Source of the DNA: Pseudomonas sp. RIT288
Lineage (GTDB): Bacteria > Pseudomonadota > Gammaproteobacteria > Pseudomonadales > Pseudomonadaceae
Assembly: GCF_000631985.1 (NCBI RefSeq)
Contig: NZ_JFYN01000008.1
Coordinates: 62,001 to 126,000 of the forward strand
Reading direction: 5' to 3'
Length of the DNA: 64,000 bases
In this document: positions 19,018 through 27,009 of the stretch, piece by piece
Layout: each line of letters opens with the position of its first letter
How positions within the stretch are numbered: position 1 is the first letter of the stretch
Program-made: the position numbers and the translations under genes
The notes under the pieces: model-generated
What the model was told of the DNA's origin: nothing
What the model saw: the letters and a program-made list of their open reading frames with translations, nothing else
Database searches by the model: none

Positions 19018-20643
19018 ATGACTCACGTCTCGCGTACGCCTGCCCTCGTCTCCCTGAATCAAACGACTTTTCAGTTCGCCAATGGCGAGACGATTTTCAA
19101 CGACCTGAATCTGCAATTCGATCACACCCACACAGCCATCGTCGGGCGCAATGGCGTCGGTAAAAGCGTGCTGGCCAAGCTGATTGCCGGATACTTGCAA
19201 CCAACCGCCGGCAGCGTCACCTGCTCGGTTCCATTGGCCTATGTGGCGCAAGCATTCTCCGCCGATGCGGGGCAGACCGTGGCCGATGCCACGGGCACCG
19301 CTGCTGCCCTTTGCGCATTGCAACGGCTGCAGTGTGGCGAGGCGATGGTGGAAGATTTCGACATCCTTGGCGAGCGCTGGGATCTGCTCGAACGTCTGCG
19401 CCAATCGCTGGATAACGCCGGTCTGCCGGACATTGCCGCCACGGATCTGACCCAACCGCTGAGCGGCGGTCAGCAGGCGCGACTGGCGTTGATCAGGGCG
19501 TTTCTGAGTCCGGCGCGCCTGTTGGTGCTGGATGAACCGACCAATCACCTCGACGGCCCTGGCCGCGACTGGCTGATGAAAGAACTGGAACGCTGGCGCG
19601 GCGGATTGATCGTCGTCAGTCACGACCGGCAATTGCTTGAGCGCATGCAACGTATCGTCGAACTGACGCCGCTGGGTGTCACGGTGTACGGCGGCAATTT
19701 TTCCGCTTATCAGCAGCAACGACAGATCCATCAGGCGGCGGCGCAAGCGTCGCTGGATCAAAGCCGAACGGAGCGCCGGCGCGAGCAGCAGCGCTTGCAA
19801 AACGAGCACGACACCATCCAGCGGCATGCCGCCCGCTCACTGCGCAATGCCAAAACCGCCAACGTCTCGGGCTTCGAACGCGCCGGCCTCAAAGGTGCTG
19901 CGAGGCAGATCATGGGCCAGGTGCGTCATGGTCATCAGCAGCGCAAATCGGCGCTCGATACACGGGTGCGCGATGCCTGCGCCAAAGTGCTCGCGGATGA
20001 TGCGGTGCTGATGAACCTGCCCGGCAGCGCAGTGCCTGCTGCGCGCAGAGTCTGCTCGTTGATTGATACGTGCCTGCCATGGCTGCCGGCGCAACCGTTC
20101 AATCTCACGCTGAGCGGTCCTGTGCGTGTCGCCGTCAATGGTCCGAATGGCTGCGGCAAATCGACGTTGCTCAGAGTGCTCGCAGGTCAACTGCATCCCG
20201 CCAGCGGCGAATGCATCACCCATGTTCCTGCGGCTTATCTAGACCAGCATCTGAAGCTGCTGGATGACCGTCTCAGCGTCATCGAGCAACTGCTCGCTCT
20301 GCAGAGTCCGTTGAGTGAAAGTGCATTGCGCGGGCATTTGGCTCATCTGCAACTGGACTCGCAACGGGTCACCCGACCGAGCGCTTCACTGAGCGGTGGA
20401 GAACGTTTGAAAGCCGCGCTGGCGGTGGCCTTGTGGGGCAAGACACCTGCGCAATTGTTGCTGCTCGATGAGCCGAGCAATCACCTGGATCTGGCATCGG
20501 TTCAGGCTTTCGAGCAGGCATTGCAGACATTTCCCGGAGCAATTGTCGCGGTTTCCCACGACTCTGAGTTTCTACAAGCGTTGAAACCGACGCATCATCT
20601 GGATTGGCATGCCACAGAATGGCGGCTGCAACCGACGAACTGA
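19018..20643 (+). CDS. ABC-F family ATPase
   Basis: 541 residues, two fused ABC ATPase domains and no membrane segments, so an ABC-F protein acting on ribosomes rather than a transporter. Domain 1: Walker A GRNGVGKS, signature PLSGGQQARLAL, Walker B LLVLDEPTNHLDGPG. A basic linker of about 80 residues follows (QSRTERRREQQRLQNEHD). Domain 2: Walker A GPNGCGKS, signature SLSGGERLKAAL, Walker B LLLLDEPSNHLDLAS. Start chosen at the ATG with GGAGG five bases upstream instead of the GTG two codons earlier. I cannot assign it to a named subfamily; ribosome protection or translation-factor roles are both possible. Confidence 0.88.
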   Translation: MTHVSRTPALVSLNQTTFQFANGETIFNDLNLQFDHTHTAIVGRNGVGKSVLAKLIAGYLQPTAGSVTCSVPLAYVAQAFSADAGQTVADATGTAAALCALQRLQCGEAMVEDFDILGERWDLLERLRQSLDNAGLPDIAATDLTQPLSGGQQARLALIRAFLSPARLLVLDEPTNHLDGPGRDWLMKELERWRGGLIVVSHDRQLLERMQRIVELTPLGVTVYGGNFSAYQQQRQIHQAAAQASLDQSRTERRREQQRLQNEHDTIQRHAARSLRNAKTANVSGFERAGLKGAARQIMGQVRHGHQQRKSALDTRVRDACAKVLADDAVLMNLPGSAVPAARRVCSLIDTCLPWLPAQPFNLTLSGPVRVAVNGPNGCGKSTLLRVLAGQLHPASGECITHVPAAYLDQHLKLLDDRLSVIEQLLALQSPLSESALRGHLAHLQLDSQRVTRPSASLSGGERLKAALAVALWGKTPAQLLLLDEPSNHLDLASVQAFEQALQTFPGAIVAVSHDSEFLQALKPTHHLDWHATEWRLQPTN

Positions 20644-20713
20644 CTGGCTATTTTTTGCACGATTGGCCAAGGCTTCTATAGTTGATCTGACACCCATTTG
20701 CTGTGGTGACGCC

Positions 20714-20944
20714 ATGGAAGACATCTTTGTCGTGAAGCGCTGCAACAAGATCATCATTCACGGCCGCCGCGCCGGGGAAAGTCAGCATGAACCCGCCGAA
20801 GCCAGCAGTTGGTTTCGAATCAACGACACGCGCACCGGCGGTTTCATCGGCGATGGCTACGATCTTGAGGAAGATGCCCGACGCGAATGCCGAAGGCTCA
20901 ATGCGGCCAGCTCGCCGCTGTCGGCGCGACAATCGGCCGGCTGA
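20714..20944 (+). CDS. Small conserved hypothetical protein
   Basis: 76 residues, soluble, starting MEDIFVVKRCNKIIIHGRRA and rich in charged residues (DGYDLEEDARRECRRLNAA). No family known to me. It follows the ABC-F gene by 70 bp on the same strand and may share its transcript. Confidence 0.6.
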   Translation: MEDIFVVKRCNKIIIHGRRAGESQHEPAEASSWFRINDTRTGGFIGDGYDLEEDARRECRRLNAASSPLSARQSAG

Positions 20945-21065
20945 TGCAATGACAGGCGGGGTCTATACTCAAAGCAGCTGACGGACCAGCGCCCCAACGG
21001 TAGAGAGCTCGCAGCCCGCGGGCTTTTTGCTGCCTCTCAACGGTTTGTCTGAACGGAGGTGTTCC

Positions 21066-21296
21066 ATGTCCGAAAAAGAGTCCATCACCACCCTCCTCAC
21101 CCTGCTCGACTCCCGTCAGGCTCGCCTGGCTGCGGCCTGCAAGGAAATCGCCGACTGGGTCGATCATCAAGGCGGCCATCCGACTGCCCTGCGCATCCGC
21201 GATCGACTGAACGACATCGAAAAAGACACACCGCTGATCCGCAGCACCCTGTCGTCGCTACAACCGGTCGAGCGGCCACTGCCACGTTTCAGATGA
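21066..21296 (+). CDS. Small helical hypothetical protein
   Basis: 76 residues from the ATG with GGAGG seven bases upstream. Almost all helical by eye: LLTLLDSRQARLAAACKEIA and RIRDRLNDIEKDTPLI. No membrane segment, no signal. A possible -10 box TATACT lies at 20964-20969, and a short GC-rich palindrome with a T5 run at about 21012-21030 could be a terminator for the gene upstream. Function unknown. Confidence 0.6.
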   Translation: MSEKESITTLLTLLDSRQARLAAACKEIADWVDHQGGHPTALRIRDRLNDIEKDTPLIRSTLSSLQPVERPLPRFR

Positions 21297-21403
21297 CTGC
21301 CTAGAGGTAATCGACAGTTTCCGGGCGTACCAATGGGCCGATCCGGCGAACGCCTGTGGTCGTGGGAGGTCAAAACCTGTACACGTCACCCAGGAGACGG
21401 TTC

Positions 21404-21688
21404 ATGGTTATCCATTTCAAAACAGACGGACATCTGGCTTGTGGTCACAAGGGCAACAACCTTGCCTCAAGCCTGGAACTCAATCGCGTCAAATGCCGCA
21501 GCTGCCGCAACACCGACGCCTACAAAGAAGCACGCAAGACCCAGCGCAATGCCGCACGCCGCGCAGCGCGCCACACCAAGGCTGATCACGGTGCGTCGAA
21601 CTGGCGTTCGGAGTGGATCGAACGCCTGACCGCGCTGGCCGGGCCGCAGCGCCTGCCACGGGGCTTTTTCGGGCAAGCGTTTGTATAA
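21404..21688 (+). CDS. Small zinc-ribbon-like basic protein
   Basis: 94 residues, very basic. The N-terminal half has LACGHKGNNL followed by VKCRSCRNTD, four potential ligands (Cys, His, Cys, Cys) spaced like a small zinc ribbon. The middle is Arg/Ala rich (KTQRNAARRAARHTK), consistent with nucleic-acid binding. Start has GGAG seven bases upstream, and a terminator lies 72 bp past the stop. No named family. Confidence 0.6.
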   Translation: MVIHFKTDGHLACGHKGNNLASSLELNRVKCRSCRNTDAYKEARKTQRNAARRAARHTKADHGASNWRSEWIERLTALAGPQRLPRGFFGQAFV

Positions 21689-21760
21689 CCGCTTGATGTC
21701 GTGTTTTTAGTACATCACTCGACGCGAAATGTCCCGAATTCACAGCTCGAACCCATCAAT

Positions 21761-21787
21761 GCCCTGACCTTATCGTCGGGGCTTTTT
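21761..21787 (+). terminator. Intrinsic terminator
   Basis: 8-bp stem GCCCTGAC / GTCGGGGC (one T-G pair), 6-base loop, then T5. Ends the small-protein run before msrA. Confidence 0.8.
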
Positions 21788-21896
21788 GTTGAAGAAACAG
21801 TTCGAGCAACCTGTAACCCTTAGTCAAGCTTGCAAATAGCCAACGTGCCCTCATAAACAGAACCGTATCCACAGTCACCGAGAGGCTAAAAAGATC

Positions 21897-22403
21897 ATGA
21901 CCGGACAAACCGAAACCGCGATTCTCGCCGGCGGCTGCTTCTGGGGCATGCAGGACCTGCTGCGGCGTTATCCCGGCGTGCTGAAAACCCGCGTCGGTTA
22001 CACCGGCGGCGAGGTACCGAATGCCACCTACCGCCACCACGGCAACCACGCCGAAGCCATCGAGATCGTTTTCGACCCGGCGGTGATCAGCTACCGGCAG
22101 CTCCTCGAGTTCTTCTTCCAGATCCACGACCCCAGCACGACTAACCGCCAAGGCAACGATCTCGGCCCCAGCTATCGTTCGGCGATTTATTACCTCAGCG
22201 ACGAGCAACGCGACATTGCCGAGGATACCGCCGCCGACGTTGACGCCTCCGGTCTTTGGCCGGGCCGAGTAGTCACCGAAATCGAACCTGCCGGGCCGTT
22301 CTGGGAAGCGGAACCGGAGCATCAGGACTATCTGGAACGGATCCCGAATGGCTACACCTGCCATTTCATCCGCCCAAACTGGAAGCTGCCGAAGCGCAGT
22401 TGA
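21897..22403 (+). CDS. msrA: Peptide-methionine (S)-S-oxide reductase
   Basis: 168 residues. Reduces methionine-S-sulfoxide in oxidised proteins. Catalytic motif [13 protein letters not shown] with nucleophile Cys14, followed by [21 protein letters not shown] second Cys (GYTCHF near residue 156) could resolve the disulfide. It is shorter than the ~215-residue main MsrA of Pseudomonas, so it is probably the second paralogue. Transcribed alone. Confidence 0.9.
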   Translation: MTGQTETAILAGGCFWGMQDLLRRYPGVLKTRVGYTGGEVPNATYRHHGNHAEAIEIVFDPAVISYRQLLEFFFQIHDPSTTNRQGNDLGPSYRSAIYYLSDEQRDIAEDTAADVDASGLWPGRVVTEIEPAGPFWEAEPEHQDYLERIPNGYTCHFIRPNWKLPKRS

Positions 22404-22523
22404 AAACACACCTGCGTAATCACTCCACGCACGGCGTTGGCCTCAACTGAAGGCCGGCGCTTGCGCACCTCTGGAATCGATCATTTCGGTGAGTCCTCCG
22501 TAGCACAGTTCAAGCGCCCAAGA

Positions 22524-22539
22524 ATGAACATACGTTCAT
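22524..22539. promoter_or_regulatory. Palindrome, possible operator
   Basis: ATGAAC-ATAC-GTTCAT, perfect 6-base arms, 66 bp upstream of the small membrane protein gene at 22605. It fits a dimeric regulator site. It also matches the GAAC-N4-GTTC form used by LexA of Gram-positive bacteria, but Pseudomonas LexA uses a different box, so I give no regulator name. Confidence 0.35.
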
Positions 22540-22604
22540 CGCAAGCAAGGTTCAAAGCGTCTAGCCTGCGGGTTCCAACATAGTGCCTACAGGAGTACCC
22601 CACC

Positions 22605-22766
22605 ATGTTCTCGCACGAAAGCCTCCCGCTGATTGCCATTTTCATCATCTTGCTGCTGTGCGTACTTGCGGCGTTTTTACACCCGGTACATGCATTCTTC
22701 AGCTGGCTGCGCAGGCGCAGGGAAAAAGCGTCGGCCCGGACTCAGGAAGAAGTAAATTCGCGCTGA
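22605..22766 (+). CDS. Small single-pass membrane protein
   Basis: 53 residues from an ATG with GGAG eight bases upstream. One hydrophobic segment (LPLIAIFIILLLCVLAAFL, residues 7-25) followed by a strongly basic stretch (WLRRRREKASAR), so the C-terminus should be cytoplasmic. Followed 15 bp later by a clean terminator. No recognised family. Confidence 0.65.
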   Translation: MFSHESLPLIAIFIILLLCVLAAFLHPVHAFFSWLRRRREKASARTQEEVNSR

Positions 22767-22781
22767 GGTTTGCTCTGAGAG

Positions 22782-22804
22782 GCCCGGATACGTCCGGGCT
22801 TTTT
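22782..22804 (+). terminator. Intrinsic terminator
   Basis: Perfect 7-bp stem GCCCGGA / TCCGGGC with a TACG loop and T5, right after the small membrane protein gene. Confidence 0.88.
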
Positions 22805-22854
22805 GTTGTCCGCCAATTAGCACAAAATTATTCACAAAGGTGGAGCTGCCTTGT

Positions 22855-23082
22855 TCACGTGACCACTTCGATCTGAGTAATTCCCATCACTTCCGCTTGC
22901 TGGAGAATCTCTTCAGCGGTCGAGTCCGCAGTCGGCATGACCAAGCTGTTCTCACCATCGCCAAAATGTAGCTCCACCAGATGCATCGCAGCATCAGCGA
23001 CCGATAGCTCCGACTGATTCAACTGAAGCTGATGCGTGCGAGGCGCGTCGTTGAACAAATATTGGATCGTGTAGTTGCGCAT
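22855..23082 (-). CDS. Small conserved hypothetical protein
   Basis: 75 residues from the ATG at 23082, with GAGG eight bases upstream; an earlier in-frame ATG (23115) has no ribosome site. Acidic, soluble; short beta start (MRNYTIQYLFNDAPRTHQL) and a C-terminal helix-strand (EEILQQAEVMGITQIEVVT). No named family. Confidence 0.6.
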   Translation of the reverse strand: MRNYTIQYLFNDAPRTHQLQLNQSELSVADAAMHLVELHFGDGENSLVMPTADSTAEEILQQAEVMGITQIEVVT

Positions 23083-23191
23083 AGATGACCTCAGTATGAA
23101 GGGACGACTCATCATCCCGACTTACCGGTCAGCTTTTAGTTCAAGGTATCGGTGTCTTGCGGAAGATGTGCGCTTGGTCGGATGGCGGGCA

Positions 23192-23216
23192 CAAAAAAAC
23201 CCGGAGCTGAGCCGGG
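23192..23216 (-). terminator. Terminator downstream of tRNA-Leu
   Basis: 5-bp GC stem CCCGG / CCGGG with a 7-base loop and T7 on the minus strand. It lies about 170 bp past the 3' end of tRNA-Leu and is the first plausible stop for that transcript. An imperfect inverted repeat at about 23342-23375, immediately beside the tRNA, may be a processing hairpin. Confidence 0.65.
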
Positions 23217-23384
23217 CTTTCAGTTTGTGTGCGTTTCGCGTTATCCATGTTCTCACTCTGATGCGCCATGCACCTTCCCTTGAAGATCGTTCCGACCCAG
23301 TGAGTTGCACAGAGCGCTCAACAATTGCAGGGTACAAATGGTAAGGGCCTGCATGAGAAATCTCATACAAGCCCTTGATATTCA

Positions 23385-23471
23385 TGGTGCCCGAAGCCGG
23401 AATCGAACCGGCACGCCCTTACGAGCGGGGGATTTTAAGTCCCATGCGTCTACCAGTTTCGCCATTCGGGC
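23385..23471 (-). tRNA. tRNA-Leu (anticodon TAA)
   Basis: 87 nt including an encoded CCA. Minus strand starts GCCCGAATGGCGAAACTGG and ends in CCA. The 7-bp acceptor stem pairs, there is a long class II variable arm, the anticodon loop CTTAAAA gives TAA, and the T-loop is GGTTCGATTCC. In related genomes it follows tRNA-Gly and tRNA-Cys directly; here an island separates it from them. Confidence 0.95.
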
Positions 23472-23620
23472 GGTAGCGCTGTGTAGTGCTCAAATCAGCC
23501 GACCATAGAATCTGTCTGTGTTGAGCCTTTGAAGCAGAGCGGGAAATATATACATCACGTCCCGGTGAAGCAAGTTCACAGTGGCTGATTTCAAGACTAA
23601 ATCTTGTAGCGCACTGAAAA

Positions 23621-23656
23621 TAAAAAAGCTCCGTAAATCATGGATCTACGGAGCTT
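23621..23656 (-). terminator. Diverged copy of the tRNA-operon terminator at the far end of the island
   Basis: 10-bp stem (23626-23635 with 23647-23656) with A/T tracts on the minus strand. Its sequence (CTCCGTA...GATCTACGGAG) parallels the terminator at 28221-28256 beside the intact tRNA-Cys. It is joined to the tRNA-Cys fragment at 23665-23713 in the same order and spacing as at the intact gene. Confidence 0.75.
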
Positions 23657-23664
23657 GTTTATAG

Positions 23665-23713
23665 TGGATCCCGAGGTCGGAATCGAACCGGCACAGGTAG
23701 ATTGCAATCCACC
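23665..23713 (-). repeat. tRNA-Cys 3'-half fragment (att site copy)
   Basis: About 49 bases matching tRNA-Cys from its encoded CCA back through the T-arm to the anticodon stem, with a handful of substitutions and one deleted base. It cannot form a tRNA since the 5' half is absent. I read it as the original 3' end of the gene displaced when the element inserted. Confidence 0.85.
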
Positions 23714-24057
23714 TATAAGTCTCTGTAGATCAATAGGTTAGCACTATATGCGTTGCGCAAGCTACTGATTTTTATCAGGCTACAGGCCACGTAATGCAAG
23801 GGTCGCGTTTTGGGATGCGGAACTCATTTGACTGGCTCGGCTGTCCGGCGCCGCTCGAACATGCCGGCACCAGCTTGACCTCTACGAGTACGAGTTTGAG
23901 AAACTGACTCTGCAGTTGCGTCAAGCGCGAACGTATTTTCAAGCTATTCGAGATGCACGCCGAAGCAGTCCGTCAGCGTGATGAGGCAATGACAACAGTT
24001 AGTGAGAAAGCAGCGGAGACGGCAAAGATCCGCCGGAAACTGTACGACTTGCGAACC
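23714..24057. other. Island-end DNA, no convincing gene
   Basis: Between the tRNA fragment and the lysis-gene remains. A short plus-strand frame (23953-24192, text EAVRQRDEAMTTVSEKAAET) is open and helical but has no ribosome site and overlaps the spanin-like remnant on the other strand. I treat the stretch as decayed phage DNA. Confidence 0.5.
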
Positions 24058-24303
24058 TCAGGGAATGCATACAGGAGCGACGCTGAGAACCGTCAGTCGG
24101 GCTCGTACGGCAGCATGATTCACGCCGCCGGCGCCGACGGTGGTTGGCACCCCACAGCCTTTAGCAGCGTCGGTTGCGTCGAGGAGGACTGACAGCCGTA
24201 GATCAGAAGTGGCAAGGCGATCGCGCAGGCGATCTTGTTCACGTTGGGCATCGGTCATTTTCCTGAAGTGGGTTTGTTCACCGGCAGCCAGTCGTTGCTC
24301 GAG
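24058..24303 (-). pseudogene. Remnant of phage Rz-like spanin
   Basis: In-frame text LEQRLAAGEQTHFRKMTDA, REQDRLRDRLATSDLRLSVL and GCGVPTTVGAGGVNHAAVRA resembles the periplasmic helical part of i-spanin (Rz) lysis proteins of Pseudomonas prophages. It lacks its own start and membrane anchor, and is joined directly to the end of the endolysin remnant, so a deletion has fused the two. Non-functional. Confidence 0.65.
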
Positions 24304-24805
24304 CGCCAACCGGTCATCCAAACCATTCAATCCGCCATTGATGCGGCGAGTGATCGTATTGAACTGATCCCGATCAGCGAGATCGTTCAGGTCCCTCCTG
24401 TTTCCAGAACCAAGCCGCCGACATTGACGCATCCTATGGCAGCTCCAGCAGTTCAGGGTGATTGATCAGATCGAGACCCTGCGCCTCGCCGCATTTAGCG
24501 TAGTTCGCGCGTCCGGTGATCTGGATCAGGCCGCGCCGGCAATACTTCCCCCCACCGCCCGGCTCAGTATTGCCCAAATCTTCGCGACCTTCGTATCCAC
24601 GCTAAGCAGCGATGGGCCCTTAAATCTCACGCACATAGTGAAGCTGGCCAGACTCATGACCGATCTTTGCAATGAACGCGGCAGCGCGCTTCGGGCCTAC
24701 TATCTGGTAATGCTGCGTGGCGGTGTTCATGGCGGAAACAAAAACGCCCGCTTGGGTGCGGGCGTTGGGGAGGATCTGCAGCAACTGCTGCTGGGTGATG
24801 GACAT
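24304..24805 (-). pseudogene. Broken phage endolysin, GH19 chitinase-like
   Basis: Starts with an ATG at 24805 behind GGAG: MSITQQQLLQILPNARTQAG then KRAAAFIAKIGHESGQLHYV, typical of GH19-type phage lysozymes. After about 60 residues it hits TAA. The gene continues in a shifted frame ([16 protein letters not shown]-like text [35 protein letters not shown]), meets a TAG near 24434, and shifts again before DLADRDQFNTITRRINGGL. At least two stops and two frame changes, with part of the middle missing. Confidence 0.85.
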
Positions 24806-24967
24806 TGCTTTTCTCCTGGCAAAAAAAAACCTGCTCACGGCAGGCTTTTTTCAGCGAAATGAATCAACAAACATTCATTAGGACAATTTCAGGCCAGACC
24901 TTAACCATCCCTTTAGTAAACTCTCAGTTCTTGAAGCACACTATAAAATCAGCCACTCCAATAAACA

Positions 24968-26152
24968 TTAACTAGAAGTGACTTTTACAGGCTCAGAGCT
25001 TACGGATGAGTTACTCAGCTTAATTCGACTAGCCACGCGCTTACCATAATCTCTAAATGGAGTTTCCACAAACCTGAACATCAGCTCTACCAATACCATA
25101 AAGGTGATCAAGCTGAGACCTGCCAACAAAACTGCCAATGTATTATTTTCTTGCCCGGTGGCAAGTAATACGCGACCCATGGCAAAAAAGAAAGTCAGAT
25201 GCAGCAAGTATACCGTATAGGAGCGCGACCCCAGATAAGCCAAAGCCCTGCCAATCAATGGAAAATTGAATACATCACTATCCATAACCGCGAAAATAAC
25301 GAGAATCACGCAGCACGCCAACGGGATCGTCTGAGCACCAAAGAAACCGGCTACCGGAAACAGATACCCCAACGCGACCGGAATAAAGAAAGCCAATAAT
25401 GCGAGCCCTACTACCTTCCCAAAAACTTTTGGAAGGCGTATTTTTTTTATATAAGGAGATGCGCATGCCAGCAGCACGCCACAGCAAAGCCCGTCAAATC
25501 GGATAAACCAAAATAGGTTAGGAATCACGGAAAATGCCAGCTCAATCCCTATTACGCCAGCAATCGCGATCATTGCAAGTCGTCGTTTTGTCGAAACGAC
25601 CAACACCAGAAGAGGGAATATTACATAGAACTGTTCTTCGAGCGAAAGACTCCAGTACGGCTCCAACATCCCAACGCTCACACCATTAACTAGCGCATGA
25701 AGAAGATAGAAATTAAATACATTAAAGAGCGCAGCGAATGCTGCCTTTAACATTACAAATAGATTCTCCCCGTAGACCAAGTGTGAAAGCGCGGTGGACA
25801 CAGCGATACAAACAATAGCTGCCGGTAACAATCTAAACGCTCGGCGAACCCAAAACCTATACAGAAAAAATCTCGTCGGTTCATTTGCATCACGATTATC
25901 GAGCTCGCGAAAAATTGACATCGCGATTACATATCCGCTGATCACAAAGAACAAATCAACGCCAATTTGGAAATGATAACCAGTGATTAGTTGCTGAAAC
26001 TTTAGCCAAGAAAAAAGCACTTGTCCATGCGACACTAGAACAAGAAGCACAGCAACAGCTCTTAACCTTTCAATGTCTTGATTCACGCGCCCGCCATCTG
26101 GTCGCCCCCCAAATTTACTAGCTAAACGCTCCGCGCTAAAAAAATCACGCAT
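24968..26152 (-). CDS. Membrane acyltransferase (acyltransferase 3 / OafA type)
   Basis: 394 residues from the ATG at 26152, which follows a run GGGAGGGGGG that serves as ribosome site. Ten or so hydrophobic segments. Family marks: QDIERLRAVAVLLVLVSHGQ near residue 24 (catalytic-type His in VSHG), VDLFFVISGYV near 65, and LEPYWSLSLEEQFYVIFPLL near 150. Such proteins acetylate O-antigen or other surface sugars. The codon use is AT-rich, unlike the chromosome. Located among phage remains, it looks like a serotype-conversion cargo gene, and it appears intact. Confidence 0.85.
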   Translation of the reverse strand: MRDFFSAERLASKFGGRPDGGRVNQDIERLRAVAVLLVLVSHGQVLFSWLKFQQLITGYHFQIGVDLFFVISGYVIAMSIFRELDNRDANEPTRFFLYRFWVRRAFRLLPAAIVCIAVSTALSHLVYGENLFVMLKAAFAALFNVFNFYLLHALVNGVSVGMLEPYWSLSLEEQFYVIFPLLVLVVSTKRRLAMIAIAGVIGIELAFSVIPNLFWFIRFDGLCCGVLLACASPYIKKIRLPKVFGKVVGLALLAFFIPVALGYLFPVAGFFGAQTIPLACCVILVIFAVMDSDVFNFPLIGRALAYLGSRSYTVYLLHLTFFFAMGRVLLATGQENNTLAVLLAGLSLITFMVLVELMFRFVETPFRDYGKRVASRIKLSNSSVSSEPVKVTSS

Positions 26153-26404
26153 GATTCCCCCCTCCCAAAAATGGGGGAAATCTACGCGATAGTTTTCAAA
26201 ATTGAAACAATTTGATTGATAAAACGTACAATCTGATAAATAAAAACGTCCCTCTGCATAGGCGCCACCACCGCGGTGGCTACCGGTGGACACTTGATCG
26301 GCACCAGCCGCGTTCTCCCCACCTCGACCTCGACCTCCACCGATACACTCAACAATGAACGAGGTAGTCCGGAAGTCGGGTATAGGTGCAAGAAGAAGTA
26401 ACAA
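26153..26404 (-). pseudogene. Scrap of a phage tail-fibre C-terminal domain
   Basis: Open in the same frame as the acyltransferase downstream. Text TTSFIVECIGGGRGRGGENA and ADQVSTGSHRGGGAYAEG resembles the Gly-rich beta domain at the tip of phage tail fibres. There is no start or remainder of the gene. The frame changes from this text to AT-rich island sequence shortly before the acyltransferase start. It shows that the acyltransferase sat directly behind a tail-fibre gene. Confidence 0.6.
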
Positions 26405-26479
26405 CCTGAACGCCGAGTAGCCGCCCAGTCACCTGACCAAGTAGAAGCGCATGCTGCGATTTTGTCGCGGGGGAACGAA

Positions 26480-26977
26480 CAGGCTGGGGAGGATCTCAGG
26501 GACGCAATGGACTTGGCATACCTGACCGGGCAACGCCAGGCCGACTTGCTGAAGGCTTAGATTACCGATCTGAATAATGGCTTTCTGATGGTTGGTCAAG
26601 GTAAGGCGGAAAAGCGCCTGAGGATCCGCCTCTATGACGGTGACAGGGAGACAGACCTTTGCGTCTTCATCAATCGCCTGCTTGATAGCCGCGTACAGGC
26701 TGGAACCAGGACATCGATCCTGATCACCAACCAGACAGGGCTACGCATGAGCTACAACATGTTGCGCGATCGCTGGGACGAGGCCCGAGATAAGGCTGCT
26801 ACGAAGGCGGCAACCAAAGGTGACAGTGAACTGGCCACCACAATTCGGAAGTTTCAATTCAGGGATATACGACCGAAGGCTAGCAGCGAAATCGAAGACA
26901 TCGGCGAAGCTAGCCGCATGCTTGGACACTCTACTGAAGAGATGACAAAGAAGTTTATCGTCGAGTCGGGGAAATAG
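26480..26977 (+). pseudogene. Truncated phage integrase (tyrosine recombinase), C-terminal part
   Basis: The frame reads EDLRDAMDLAYLTGQRQADL, then a TAG at 26558-26560, then NNGFLMVGQGKAEKRLRIRL up to a stop at 26975. Catalytic Arg of TGQR and the LGHS box near the end are recognisable. The second catalytic box reads FRDIRPKAS, and the nucleophile position has Phe (KKFIVES) where Tyr is expected. The N-terminal half is missing. Dead on three counts: truncation, internal stop, lost tyrosine. Confidence 0.85.
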
Positions 26978-27009
26978 TGAAACCTACAAGGTAACGTTTT
27001 ATTAATTAG

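Noticed and set aside
22524-22539. LexA (SOS) box
   Set aside because: Matches the Gram-positive GAAC-N4-GTTC type, not the CTGT-type box of Pseudomonas LexA; kept only as an unnamed palindrome.
23122-23385. 87-codon minus frame abutting tRNA-Leu
   Set aside because: Covers the terminator and hairpin downstream of the tRNA, has no ribosome site, and its text is not protein-like.
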